Of a stretch of DNA of 64,000 bases, positions 49,199-58,131 are shown piece by piece (position 1 is the stretch's first letter; each line of letters begins with the position of its first letter). Origin of the DNA: Ideonella dechloratans (GTDB lineage Bacteria; Pseudomonadota; Gammaproteobacteria; Burkholderiales; Burkholderiaceae_C); NCBI RefSeq assembly GCF_021049305.1, contig NZ_CP088082.1:434001-498000 (forward strand). The letters run 5' to 3'. The translations under genes and the position numbers were made by a program. Under the pieces are notes generated by a model, which searched no databases, was not told where the DNA came from, and saw nothing but the letters and a program-made list of their open reading frames with translations.

Positions 49199-49747
49199 TC
49201 AGGGCTCCCGCGGCGTGAAGCAGCAGACGCCGCCCTGCGGATCCAGCACCACCTGGCAGGAGGCGACCAGCTGCGCGCGCAGCCGGCGCCGGGCCCGCTG
49301 CACGCGCGACTTGGCCCCCGCCAGGCTGATGCCCAGCTGCCGGGCATAGGCCTCCTGGCTCAGGCCCAGCAGGTCGCACTGGGTGATGGCGTCTCGGTCG
49401 GCGGCGCTGAGCTCGGCCAACACCCGGGGCAGGCAGGTGGCCAGGCTGTCCACGGCCGGGGCGGCGTCCGGCTCGGCCTCGGGCAGGCTGTCGTCCAGCA
49501 CCACGGTGGGGCGCTGGCGGCGCCAGTGGTCGGACAAGGCGTTGCGGCTCACTTCGAACAGCCAGGCCCTGGCATTGGCCACGTCGCAAAAGCGGCGGCC
49601 CATGCGCAGGGCCTTGATGAAGATCTCCTGCAGCAGGTCGCGCGCCAGCGCCGGGTCGTCCAGCCGGCTGGCCAGCCAGGCCTGCAGCTCACGCTCGTGG
49701 GCGTGCCAGGCCTGCATCAGGCAGGGGCGGGCTTCGACCTCGCTCAT
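49199..49747 (-). CDS. ECF-type RNA polymerase sigma factor (SigZ-like) with Cys-rich C-terminus
   Basis: A 182-residue sigma factor: region 2 (DLLQEIFIKALRMG, ARAWLFEVSRNALSDHWRR) and region 4 (LSAADRDAITQCDLLGLSQEAYARQLGISLAGAKSRVQRARRRLRAQL). The C-terminal tail ASCQVVLDPQGGVCCFTPRE has three Cys (164, 175, 176) that could sense metalloid or zinc directly. No anti-sigma gene is next to it. It overlaps the acr3 end by 4 bp (ATGA), so it is part of the ars operon. Confidence 0.85.
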   Translation of the reverse strand: MSEVEARPCLMQAWHAHERELQAWLASRLDDPALARDLLQEIFIKALRMGRRFCDVANARAWLFEVSRNALSDHWRRQRPTVVLDDSLPEAEPDAAPAVDSLATCLPRVLAELSAADRDAITQCDLLGLSQEAYARQLGISLAGAKSRVQRARRRLRAQLVASCQVVLDPQGGVCCFTPREP

Positions 49748-50820
49748 GCGCAGCGCGCGCCTTGCTCGTACCAGCCCTTGCTCTGGTTCACCACCCGCAC
49801 CACCAGCAGCATCACCGGCACCTCGATCAGCACGCCCACCACGGTGGCCAGGGCCGCGCCCGATTCAAAGCCGAACAGGCTGATGGCCGCGGCCACCGCC
49901 AGCTCGAAGAAGTTGCTGGCGCCGATCAGGGCCGAGGGGCAGGCCACGTTGTGGGCCTCGCCCACGCGGCGGTTGAGCCAGTAGGCCAGGGCCGAGTTGA
50001 AAAAGACCTGGATCAGGATGGGCACCGCCAGCATGGCGATGACCAGCGGCTGCTGCAGGATGGCCCGGCCCTGGAAGGCGAACAGCAGCACCAGGGTGGC
50101 CAGCAGCGCGGTGATGGACCAGGGGCCGATCCTGGCCAGGGCCGCGTCGAAGGCGGCTTGGCCGCGGCGCAGCAGTGCCTTGCGCCAGAGCTGGGCCAGG
50201 ATGACCGGGATGACGATGTAGAGCACCACCGAGGTGAGCAGCGTGGCCCAGGGCACGGTGATGGACGACAGGCCCAGCAGCAGCGCCACGATGGGCGCGA
50301 AGGCGAACACCATGATGGTGTCGTTGAGCGCCACCTGGCTGAGCGTGAACAGCGGGTGGCCGTTCGTGAGCCGGCTCCAGACGAAGACCATGGCCGTGCA
50401 GGGCGCCGCGGCCAGCAGGATCAGGCCGGCGATGTAGCTGTCCAGCTGATCGGCCGGCAGCCAGGGTGCGAAGAGCTGGCGCACGAACAGCCAGCCCAGC
50501 AGCGCCATCGAGAAGGGCTTGACGGCCCAGTTCACGAACAGCGTGACGCCGATGCCGCGCCAATGGGCCTTGACCTGGTGCAGCGCGCCGAAGTCCACCT
50601 TCAGCAGCATCGGGATGATCATCACCCAGATCAGCAGGCCCACCGGCAGGTTGACCTGGGCGACCTCCATGCGGCCGATGGCCTGCACCGGGCCGGGCAG
50701 CAATTGACCCAGCGCGATGCCGGCCACGATGCACAGCGCGACCCAGACGCTGAGGTAGCGCTCGAAGACGCTCATGGGGGCGGGTGCGGCCGGGGTGGGC
50801 AGGGTGGTGGCGGTGTTCAT
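49744..50820 (-). CDS. acr3: Arsenite efflux transporter ACR3
   Basis: A 358-residue, ten-helix arsenite efflux permease of the ACR3 family. The hallmark AAPCTAMVFVWS contains the essential Cys in helix 4, and DFGALHQVKAHWRGI, LTLS-like NDTIMVF and ALIGASNFFELAVAAAISLFG are typical. Exports As(III) across the inner membrane. ATG 50820, 13 bp after arsC. Confidence 0.93.
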   Translation of the reverse strand: MNTATTLPTPAAPAPMSVFERYLSVWVALCIVAGIALGQLLPGPVQAIGRMEVAQVNLPVGLLIWVMIIPMLLKVDFGALHQVKAHWRGIGVTLFVNWAVKPFSMALLGWLFVRQLFAPWLPADQLDSYIAGLILLAAAPCTAMVFVWSRLTNGHPLFTLSQVALNDTIMVFAFAPIVALLLGLSSITVPWATLLTSVVLYIVIPVILAQLWRKALLRRGQAAFDAALARIGPWSITALLATLVLLFAFQGRAILQQPLVIAMLAVPILIQVFFNSALAYWLNRRVGEAHNVACPSALIGASNFFELAVAAAISLFGFESGAALATVVGVLIEVPVMLLVVRVVNQSKGWYEQGARCA

Positions 50821-50833
50821 CTTTGCTTCTTGC

Positions 50834-51334
50834 TCAGCTGCGGGCGATGTCCTGCAGGGCAGCCTGCAGGGCGGGGCGGTCCATCGTCTCCAGCGGCAGG
50901 GCCAGCAACTGCAGCATGCGGTAGCCGATGGCCTGGCGGGTCAGCTCGAAGGCGCGGCGCTTGTCGCTCACGCCTTCTTCGTTGGAGGGATCCGGGTAGC
51001 CCCAATGCACCTTCACCGGCTGGCCGTTGCCGCCGAAGAAAATCGGGCAGGTCTCGGCCGCGGCGCTGTCGCAGACGGTGATGACGATGGCCAGCGGCGG
51101 CACCTCCGGGCCGGTGAAGGCATCCCAGCTCTTGCTGTGGAAGCCCTCGGTGGCGATGCCGGCATGGGCCAGCGCCTCCAGCGCGAAGGGGTTGATGCGG
51201 CCGCTGGGGGCGGAGCCGGCGCTGTGCGCCTGGACATCCTTGCCCAGGCGGGCGGCCAGGTGGTTGAGCATGCCCTCGGCCAGCACGCTGCGGGCCGAGT
51301 TGTGGGTGCAGAGGATGAGGACGTGGGTGGTCAT
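50834..51334 (-). CDS. arsC: Arsenate reductase ArsC (LMW-phosphatase family)
   Basis: A 166-residue arsenate reductase of the low-molecular-weight phosphatase fold, with the P-loop CTHNSARS near residue 9 and further Cys (VCDSAAAETCPIF) typical of this group. Converts As(V) to As(III) for export by ACR3. One of two adjacent arsC paralogues; 13 bp downstream of the other. Confidence 0.88.
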   Translation of the reverse strand: MTTHVLILCTHNSARSVLAEGMLNHLAARLGKDVQAHSAGSAPSGRINPFALEALAHAGIATEGFHSKSWDAFTGPEVPPLAIVITVCDSAAAETCPIFFGGNGQPVKVHWGYPDPSNEEGVSDKRRAFELTRQAIGYRMLQLLALPLETMDRPALQAALQDIARS

Positions 51335-51347
51335 GGCGGGAAGGATC

Positions 51348-51842
51348 TCAGCGGGTGCCGATGTCCTTGATTTCTTTTTTGATGGCCAGGGCGTCCAGGC
51401 TGGCCAGCGGCAGGGACAGCATCAGGCGCAGCCGGCGCTGCAGGGTCACGAAGGTGTCCAGAAAGGCCCGGCGCTGGGTGTCGGCATCGCCCTGGACGGC
51501 GGCCGGGTCGGGCATGCCCCAGTGGGCGGTCATCGGCTGGCCGGGCCAGACGGGGCAGACCTCGCCGGCCGCCTGGTCGCAGACTGTGAACACGAAGTCC
51601 ATCTGCGGCGCGTCGGGCTGGGCGAATTCCTCCCAGCGCTTGCTCCGAAAGCCATCCGTGGGGATGTGGTGCTCGGCCAGCACGGCCAGGGCCAGCGGGT
51701 GAACCACTCCTTTGGGGTGGCTGCCTGCCGACCAGGCACGGAAGCGGCCGCCGCCCATCTCGTTGAGCAGCCCCTCGGCAATGACCGAGCGCGCCGAGTT
51801 TCCGGTGCAGACGAACAGGACGTTGTAGACCTTGTCGCGCAT
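51348..51842 (-). CDS. arsC: Arsenate reductase ArsC (second paralogue)
   Basis: A 164-residue homologue with P-loop VCTGNSARSVIAEGLL and a downstream VCDQAAGEVCPVWPG region. It shares the fold but not close identity with the neighbouring ArsC; the two may use different thiol partners or have different affinities. ATG 51842 (MRDKVYNVLFVCTGNSA). Eight bases separate its start from the arsI stop. Confidence 0.88.
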   Translation of the reverse strand: MRDKVYNVLFVCTGNSARSVIAEGLLNEMGGGRFRAWSAGSHPKGVVHPLALAVLAEHHIPTDGFRSKRWEEFAQPDAPQMDFVFTVCDQAAGEVCPVWPGQPMTAHWGMPDPAAVQGDADTQRRAFLDTFVTLQRRLRLMLSLPLASLDALAIKKEIKDIGTR

Positions 51843-51850
51843 GGTGAGCC

Positions 51851-52381
51851 TCAGCAGCAGCTGGAGTTGGACTTCACGGGGATGCCGATGGGCTTGCCGC
51901 GGCTGGGCGTGCAGCAGGCGGCAGCCTCCGGCTGAGCGGCAGCTTGTGGGGCCGGGGCAGCGCTGGGTGCGCAGCAGGCCGACGGCGAGGTCTCGGCCTG
52001 GCCGGCTTCCTTGAACACCGGGATGTTGCCCAGGGTGTGGAAGTGCTCCCAGGCGATGCCCTGCGGGTCGGTGACCCAGTGCTTTTCGCTGCGGGCGTAG
52101 CAGCAGGTGGTCTCGCCCTCGTCCAGCAGCGCCATGTCGGCGGCTTCGGCGCGGGCCTTCATCTCGGCCAGCTCGGCCGGGTCGTCCGTCTGGATGCCCA
52201 GGTGGTCGATGCCGGGCTGGCTGCCGCGGGTGGAGATGGCGAAGTTCACCGGCGGGTCCTGCAGCATCCACTTGGCGTAGTCGGCCTCCACACGGGCGGG
52301 CTCGGCGGCGAAGAGCTTGGAATAGAAGCCGATGCTCTGGCCCAGGTCATCGACGTGCAGGTGGACGTGAAAGCGCTTCAT
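51851..52381 (-). CDS. arsI: ArsI/CadI-type glyoxalase-fold protein (C-As lyase family) with Cys-rich tail
   Basis: A 176-residue vicinal-oxygen-chelate protein. Candidate metal ligands are in HVHLHV, IDHLGI (His60) and WEHFH (Glu112). The vicinal pair Cys93-Cys94 (GETTCCYA) is that of ArsI, which cleaves the C-As bond of trivalent methylarsenicals. An unusual C-terminal extension has three more Cys pairs (136-137, 156-157, 175-176) in an Ala/Pro-rich tail, suggesting metalloid capture. CadI-like cadmium binding is the alternative. ATG 52381. Confidence 0.85.
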   Translation of the reverse strand: MKRFHVHLHVDDLGQSIGFYSKLFAAEPARVEADYAKWMLQDPPVNFAISTRGSQPGIDHLGIQTDDPAELAEMKARAEAADMALLDEGETTCCYARSEKHWVTDPQGIAWEHFHTLGNIPVFKEAGQAETSPSACCAPSAAPAPQAAAQPEAAACCTPSRGKPIGIPVKSNSSCC

Positions 52382-52407
52382 GGTCGTTCCTTCAGCAAGA
52401 GGAGGGT

Positions 52408-52746
52408 TCAGCAACACGCGGGGCCGCAACTCGACGCGGCCGTGGCGGGCACATCGCAAGGCTGCCCCTGGCAGCAATGCGCGGTGAGGTAGGCAAGCAG
52501 ATCGTTCATCTGCGCCAGGTTGGGCTTGTAGAAGAGGTTGCGGCCCTCGCGGTCCACGTTCACCAGGCCGGCATGCACCAGGCCCTTGAGGTGGAACGAC
52601 AGGGTGGAGGCCGGCAAGTCCAGCAGGGCGGACAGGGCGCCCGGCGTCATGCCGGTGGGGCCGGCCCCCACCAGGGCGCGGAACACCCGCAGGCGGGCTT
52701 CCTGGGCCAGGGCAGCCAGCGAGGCGACAGCGGTTTTCTCTTCCAT
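52408..52746 (-). CDS. arsR: ArsR-family arsenic-responsive repressor
   Basis: A 112-residue winged-helix repressor (ALAQEARLRVFRALV, LPASTLSFHLKGLVHAGLV, VDREGRNLFYKPN). Unlike the E. coli type it has no CxC in the recognition helix. Instead it carries C-terminal cysteines (91, 92, 97 and a tail CGPACC), as in the Acidithiobacillus-type ArsR. ATG 52746, directly behind a palindrome overlapping the -10 region. First gene of the nine-gene ars operon. Confidence 0.9.
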   Translation of the reverse strand: MEEKTAVASLAALAQEARLRVFRALVGAGPTGMTPGALSALLDLPASTLSFHLKGLVHAGLVNVDREGRNLFYKPNLAQMNDLLAYLTAHCCQGQPCDVPATAASSCGPACC

Positions 52747-52748
52747 GC

Positions 52749-52781
52749 TTCCATCATTATGGAATTGTTGGTCGCTGTCAA
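52749..52781 (-). promoter_or_regulatory. ars promoter with ArsR operator palindrome
   Basis: Minus strand TTGACA (52776-52781), 17-bp spacing and AATGAT (52753-52758) form a sigma-70-like promoter. A perfect palindrome TTCCAT-AATG-ATGGAA (52749-52764) overlaps the -10 box and ends two bases before the arsR start. Its position fits autorepression by ArsR. Confidence 0.7.
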
Positions 52782-52919
52782 ATGAAGATTTGAAGACAGC
52801 CCGAGCAGGGCCGACACGCCAAGGTCCCATCCGGGCCTCCATCGGCTTCGAGCGCTTCCCATTGCAGAATGGGCCGCACTCCCGCTGCTGGACACCTGAG
52901 GCGACAAGAGACTGGCGAG

Positions 52920-53294
52920 ATGACTGATCGAACAACGAAGCCGGAGCCTGCTCCCTTGGCGATACTCGTGCGGCCCCGGGTCTACATCGGCAACGAGATC
53001 TCACTGGGGCCTGGCAAGATCGACCTGCTGCGATGGGTTGGCCAGACCAAGTCCATTTCGGCAGCGGGCCGGGAACTGGGCATTCCCTACAAGCGCGCCT
53101 GGCTCCTGATCAACACCCTCAATGCGGGGTTCGGTCAACCGGTGGTCCTCACCACCAAAGGGGGACGCGGCGGCGGCGGTGCTCAGCTGACGCCACTGGG
53201 CCAGGCGCTGATTGAGCGGTATCAGGCCCTTGAGGACCGGATCGTGGCGACCTCGGCCGCAGAGCTCGAAGCACTCAAAGCCTTGGCCGGCTGA
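52920..53294 (+). CDS. ModE-type N-terminal-domain transcriptional regulator
   Basis: A 124-residue stand-alone DNA-binding domain of the ModE family: RVYIGNEISLGPGKIDLLRWVGQTKSISAAGRELGIPYKRAWLLINTLN and TKGGRGGGGAQLTPLGQALIERY. The C-terminal molybdate-binding (TOBE/MOP) domains of full ModE are absent, so it may respond differently or need a partner. ATG 52920. It diverges from arsR and precedes the TauE/SafE gene and a ModE-box-like palindrome. Confidence 0.85.
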   Translation: MTDRTTKPEPAPLAILVRPRVYIGNEISLGPGKIDLLRWVGQTKSISAAGRELGIPYKRAWLLINTLNAGFGQPVVLTTKGGRGGGGAQLTPLGQALIERYQALEDRIVATSAAELEALKALAG

Positions 53295-53335
53295 CGGTCC
53301 TGCTGCTGCAGGACCAATCCTTGCTGCACGCGGTT

Positions 53336-53359
53336 CGATATGTCGTCGAAAACATATCG
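53336..53359. promoter_or_regulatory. ModE-box-like palindrome CGATATGT-N8-ACATATCG
   Basis: A perfect 8-bp inverted repeat with an 8-bp spacer, 42 bp after the ModE-type gene and 55 bp before the permease start. Its CGnTATnT-type half-sites resemble the molybdenum box bound by ModE. Likely operator for the permease gene. Confidence 0.6.
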
Positions 53360-53414
53360 GTGTCGCATTCTCAACAATCACGCCGCGGTCCAGGCCCACA
53401 GCTTCGGAGCAGAG

Positions 53415-54269
53415 ATGACCTCAGTTTCCTCACCGTCACCAGATCCGGGATCCGGTCCCCAAACCGTCACGCCCACCGGAAGGAGATCGCTTCACGGCTT
53501 CGTGAGTGGCACGGCCATCGGGACGCTGGGGGGCTTGATCGGGCTGGGGGGCGCCGAGTTCAGGTTGCCCCTCCTGGTGGGGCTGTTTCGCTTGCCTACC
53601 CTGGAAGCCATCATTCTCAACAAGGCCATGAGCCTGGTGGTCGTGACGGCTGCGCTGCTGTTCCGCGCACAGGCCATTCCGTTCGGGCTGCTGTGGGATC
53701 ACCTCGGCATCGCCGCCAATCTGCTGGCAGGCAGTCTCGTGGGCGCATGGTGGGCCGCTGGCCACGCCATGACCATGCCCAGGGCCTGGCTCAACAGGAT
53801 CATCCTGGCGCTGCTGTGCGGCTTGTCCTTCCTGATCCTGGCGGAGGCCACCGTGGGCCTGCATCAGGTCGCCACGCCGCTGGTCCAGGCCGGCATGGCA
53901 CGGACGGTGGCGGGCGTGGTGGCCGGCTTTGGCATTGGCGTGGTGGCCGCCGTCCTGGGGGTGGCCGGTGGGGAACTGCTGATCCCGACCATCGTGTTGC
54001 TCTTCGGCGCGGACATCAAGCTCGCGGGCAGTCTGTCCCTGGCGGTGAGCCTGCCCACCATGGTGGTGGGCTTCAGCCGCTACAGCCGCTCGGGCGCCTT
54101 CTCCGTGCTGAGGGCTGAGAGGCCCCTGCTCAGCTGGATGGCTGGCGGCTCGGTGCTGGGTGCCGCGTTGGGCGGCATGTTGTTGGGCAGCGTGCCCACC
54201 CGCTGGCTCATGCTGCTGCTGGGCGTGATCTTGCTGATCTCGGCGATCAAGACGTTTCGCCATCGGTGA
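53415..54269 (+). CDS. TauE/SafE family sulfite/anion permease
   Basis: A 284-residue inner-membrane protein of about eight helices with the duplicated TauE/SafE motif: GTAIGTLGGLIGLGGAEFRLPLL in the first half and GFGIGVVAAVLGVAGGELLIPTIVLLFG in the second. Members export sulfite, sulfoacetate or related anions. ModE-type control suggests a molybdate, tungstate or sulfur oxyanion role, as inference. ATG 53415 is preferred because the longer frame starts inside the palindrome. Confidence 0.83.
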   Translation: MTSVSSPSPDPGSGPQTVTPTGRRSLHGFVSGTAIGTLGGLIGLGGAEFRLPLLVGLFRLPTLEAIILNKAMSLVVVTAALLFRAQAIPFGLLWDHLGIAANLLAGSLVGAWWAAGHAMTMPRAWLNRIILALLCGLSFLILAEATVGLHQVATPLVQAGMARTVAGVVAGFGIGVVAAVLGVAGGELLIPTIVLLFGADIKLAGSLSLAVSLPTMVVGFSRYSRSGAFSVLRAERPLLSWMAGGSVLGAALGGMLLGSVPTRWLMLLLGVILLISAIKTFRHR

Positions 54270-54303
54270 GTGCCAGAGGGCACCGGCAGCCACGCAGACT
54301 TGC

Positions 54304-55383
<1,080 letters not shown>

Positions 55384-55401
55384 CGTGTGGCCTCCTGTTC
55401 T

Positions 55402-56796
55402 TCAAACGCCTGCTTCAAAGGCCTGTACCTGGTAGCGGGCCAGCGTCAGGTCGTCGGCCCAGAAGTCCTCCGGCAGGCCGGCCTTGCGCTTCAGGGCGCT
55501 CAGAAAGTCGATGGGCTCGGGCAACTGCTGCCACACCTGCGGCAGGAAGGTGGCGCGCCGGCCCCGCCAGGCCAGGATCAGGCCGTCCACCCCCGGCTGC
55601 AGGCGGGCGCAGGCATCGGCCTCGTCCCGCACCGGGAAGGGCACCGGCGGGCTCAGCACCGACACCTCCACCGACAGGCCCGGCCATTCGGCCGCGGTGA
55701 GCGGCGCAAAGCGCGGGTCTTCAAAAGCCGCCTGGAAGGCGTTGTGCCGCACGTCCTCGTCCAGCGAGCGGTGGCCCGCCTCCAGCCGGCCGATGCAGCC
55801 GCGCAGCTGCCCCTGGTGCTGCAGCGTGACGAAGGTGGCGCCCGGCGCTGCCAGCGCGGGGCAGGGCGGCTCGGGCTGCAGCGGCAGGCCCAGTGCCGCG
55901 GCAATGCTGTTTCGCGCCCGGGCCAGCAGGGCCAGGCCCAGGCCGGCGTCTGCAGGGTCTTCAGCCTTCCTCGCCTTTTCCGGCGGCAACGGGGCCGGCG
56001 CGTCGAAGCTGAAGGCCGCGTAGCCCACCACGCGCTCGCGGTCCCCGGCCGTGTCGCCGGAATTGCGCAGGTCCAGCAGATGCGGCCGCAGCCCGTGGCG
56101 GCGGGCGCAGAGCATGGCGCCGTTGAGCGGCATGGCGCCGCAGGCATCGTGCGGGTCCAGGTTGCTGCGCTCTTCCAGCACCTGGGCCACCGTGCGGGCG
56201 TCCATCACCCGGGCCTGCGCATAAGGCAGGTAGTGCGACAGGTCGGAGCTGATGACGATCAGCGTGTCGTCCCCGCCCCACACCCTCTCCAGCACCTGGG
56301 CCACGGCCTCGGGCGCGGCGTCGCCCACCGCCAGCGGCACCAGGCTGAAGTCGTCCAGCACCAGCTGCAGAAAGGGCAGCTGCACCTCCAGCGCATGTTC
56401 CTGCGCGTGCACGCGGTCGTTGCGGCTGACCTGGGGCAGGGCGTCCAGCGTGGCCAGGGCCGCGTCGTCCAGCGGCACCGGGCCCAGCGGCGTGTCGAAC
56501 ACCGCCACCGTGGGCGCGGCCAGGCCCTGCACCGCCACCCGGTGGGTGGGCCCCAGCAGCACCACGCGGTGGATCTGATCCCGCCAGGGCCGCAGCCGGG
56601 CGTAGGCGTGCGCGGCAATGGGGCCCGAGTACACCGTGCCCGCATGCGGCACCACCAGCAGCTTGGGCGGGCGCGAGCCCGGCGGCGTGGCCGGCACCGC
56701 GTCCAGATAGCCCTGCAGCTCGGCCCGCAGCAGGGCCGGCGCCGCCGGGTAGAAACGGCCGGCGACGGCGGCAGGGCGGTGGGCGGTGACGGGCAT
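55402..56796 (-). CDS. amrB: Memo-AMMECR1 fusion protein (AmmeMemoRadiSam system B+A)
   Basis: A 464-residue fusion. Residues 1-270 are a Memo/class-III-dioxygenase-like domain (PAVAGRFYPA, VVPHAGTVYSGP, LGPTHRV, SSDLSHYLPY). Residues about 285-464 are an AMMECR1 domain (FVTLQHQGQLRGCIG). Such fusion or adjacency with a radical SAM gene defines the AmmeMemoRadiSam system, conserved in bacteria and archaea but functionally unresolved. Good GGAGG before ATG 56796. First gene of a two-gene unit. Confidence 0.9.
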   Translation of the reverse strand: MPVTAHRPAAVAGRFYPAAPALLRAELQGYLDAVPATPPGSRPPKLLVVPHAGTVYSGPIAAHAYARLRPWRDQIHRVVLLGPTHRVAVQGLAAPTVAVFDTPLGPVPLDDAALATLDALPQVSRNDRVHAQEHALEVQLPFLQLVLDDFSLVPLAVGDAAPEAVAQVLERVWGGDDTLIVISSDLSHYLPYAQARVMDARTVAQVLEERSNLDPHDACGAMPLNGAMLCARRHGLRPHLLDLRNSGDTAGDRERVVGYAAFSFDAPAPLPPEKARKAEDPADAGLGLALLARARNSIAAALGLPLQPEPPCPALAAPGATFVTLQHQGQLRGCIGRLEAGHRSLDEDVRHNAFQAAFEDPRFAPLTAAEWPGLSVEVSVLSPPVPFPVRDEADACARLQPGVDGLILAWRGRRATFLPQVWQQLPEPIDFLSALKRKAGLPEDFWADDLTLARYQVQAFEAGV

Positions 56797-56904
56797 GGCA
56801 GACCTCCTGGCGGATCTGCCTGCAAGATGATCCTATCGGCGGTGAAATTCAAGCCCGCCCGTCAGGAACGGGGCGCAAAAGAGCAACCGGCTGCAAGCGG
56901 CCGC

Positions 56905-57255
56905 TCAGCCCAACCACCACACGACCGCGGCCACCACGCAGGCCCAGAAGAACACCGCCAGCCAGATCGGAATGTCGATCTCTCTGTCCTGCCGCTCGAA
57001 TTCAAAGAGGCCGGAAAGGATGTCACCAACGAGCGAACCGACGTGCGATCCGCGCACAAGGCCATAGGCGGCTAGTGCGGCTGCCGCGCTGAGCACCCAG
57101 TGGACAGGATGGGCCACGCCGTGCCCTGGGCCCAAGGTCTGTGAGTAAACGCCCCACAGCCAGACCAGCGCTGCGCCGATGAGCGCGCCAAAGAGGGCGC
57201 CGATGCACGCCGAGGTGGCGCGCTCGCCGAAGGAAATGCCGCCTTGTTTCCGCAT
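56905..57255 (-). CDS. Hypothetical small membrane protein
   Basis: A 116-residue protein with three hydrophobic segments (ACIGALFGALIGAALVWLWGVYS, VLSAAAALAAYGLV, IWLAVFFWACVVAAVVWWL) and a charged loop FEFERQDREID. No family recognised. Codon use is that of the host. It is the gene upstream of the AmmeMemoRadiSam pair on the same strand, but 108 bp apart. Confidence 0.6.
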   Translation of the reverse strand: MRKQGGISFGERATSACIGALFGALIGAALVWLWGVYSQTLGPGHGVAHPVHWVLSAAAALAAYGLVRGSHVGSLVGDILSGLFEFERQDREIDIPIWLAVFFWACVVAAVVWWLG

Positions 57256-57426
57256 GCCGGAGGGCTCAGGGCTGAAGCCCGACCAACGGGCGGGAGAGGG
57301 TCATCTTCACCGCGGCTGGGAACCCGACCGGCTGAGCGTGGCGACCAGCACGCCAACCTCGACGCCGACGGTCTGATGAATTTCAGTTGCCATGACGTGG
57401 CTGACCTGCCGGTTCTCTCGACGCGC

Positions 57427-57864
57427 TCAACCCACCCAGCCGCGCTGGGCCGCCATGCGTGCCAGGACGACCTGCACAACACCCATCAGCGCGATGAACA
57501 GCGGGAACGGCGCCGTGGCCGCCGCGCCCTTGTGGGCCAGCAGGTCCGTGCCCGCGAACACGTAGCCGAACTGAATCACCACGCCGACCAGCGACAGTAC
57601 GTACAGCGGCACGGCGAACCGGGACCGCATCAACAGTGCGACCGCGCCTGCCAGGGCGGCCAGCGTGGCCAGCGCATAGTCCCAGGCAAACCAGACGGGC
57701 AACGCGCGGAAGTAGGCCAAGTCCCACTCGCCCTGCTTGGCGGCCATCTCTTCGCCGACGAAGACGTGGGCTGCGAACGATGCGACCCCGGCCAGCGCCC
57801 ACAGCAACAGGATCACGGCGGCGGCGATGAACCAGGTGGGGCGTGCGGATGGGGTGTTGTTCAT
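57427..57864 (-). CDS. Hypothetical four-helix membrane protein
   Basis: A 145-residue protein with four predicted transmembrane helices (FIAAAVILLLWALAGVASFAA, ALATLAALAGAVALLM, VPLYVLSLVGVVIQFGYVFAG, LFIALMGVVQVVLARM). The pattern resembles small sugar-transporter-like or DoxX-like uncharacterised proteins, but I cannot assign a family. ATG 57864. The last host-like gene before the low-GC SIR2 segment. Confidence 0.65.
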   Translation of the reverse strand: MNNTPSARPTWFIAAAVILLLWALAGVASFAAHVFVGEEMAAKQGEWDLAYFRALPVWFAWDYALATLAALAGAVALLMRSRFAVPLYVLSLVGVVIQFGYVFAGTDLLAHKGAAATAPFPLFIALMGVVQVVLARMAAQRGWVG

Positions 57865-58078
57865 CGCCGGGAGTGTGCATCCAACTGTGCGCGTAGTGCT
57901 GAGCAGGCCAGGGGGTGGCGTGGTTTGGGGCGCCCTATGTGGTTACGAAGCCAAGTTCGGAAATTACCGCATCGGCCTTTGGTGAATTCAGGTTCCGCCC
58001 CAGTCCCGACATTCGTTGAGCCCGATTGGGGCTAGCTACCGGACGGCAGCACGACCATTCGACCCCGAGGTCACGCCG

Positions 58079-58113
58079 AAGATATGTATATCTTTGCACA
58101 CAGGAATGTGTGC
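58079..58113. repeat. Two adjacent inverted repeats downstream of the SIR2 gene
   Basis: AAGATAT-GT-ATATCTT (58079-58094) and GCACAC-AGGAAT-GTGTGC (58096-58113) lie back to back, 19 bp beyond the SIR2 gene stop. No U-tract follows on either strand. They may be a 3'-end hairpin, an island-boundary site or a binding site. Confidence 0.5.
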
Positions 58114-58131
58114 TCTATGGGGTTGTGTTTG

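Noticed and set aside
52747..53004. Upstream extension of the arsR frame
   Set aside because: It would run through the ars promoter and into the divergent ModE-type gene; ATG 52746 gives the usual ArsR length.
53340..53414. Longer N-terminus for the TauE/SafE permease
   Set aside because: The extra 25 residues would start inside the ModE-box-like palindrome and are hydrophilic; ATG 53415 fits the family.
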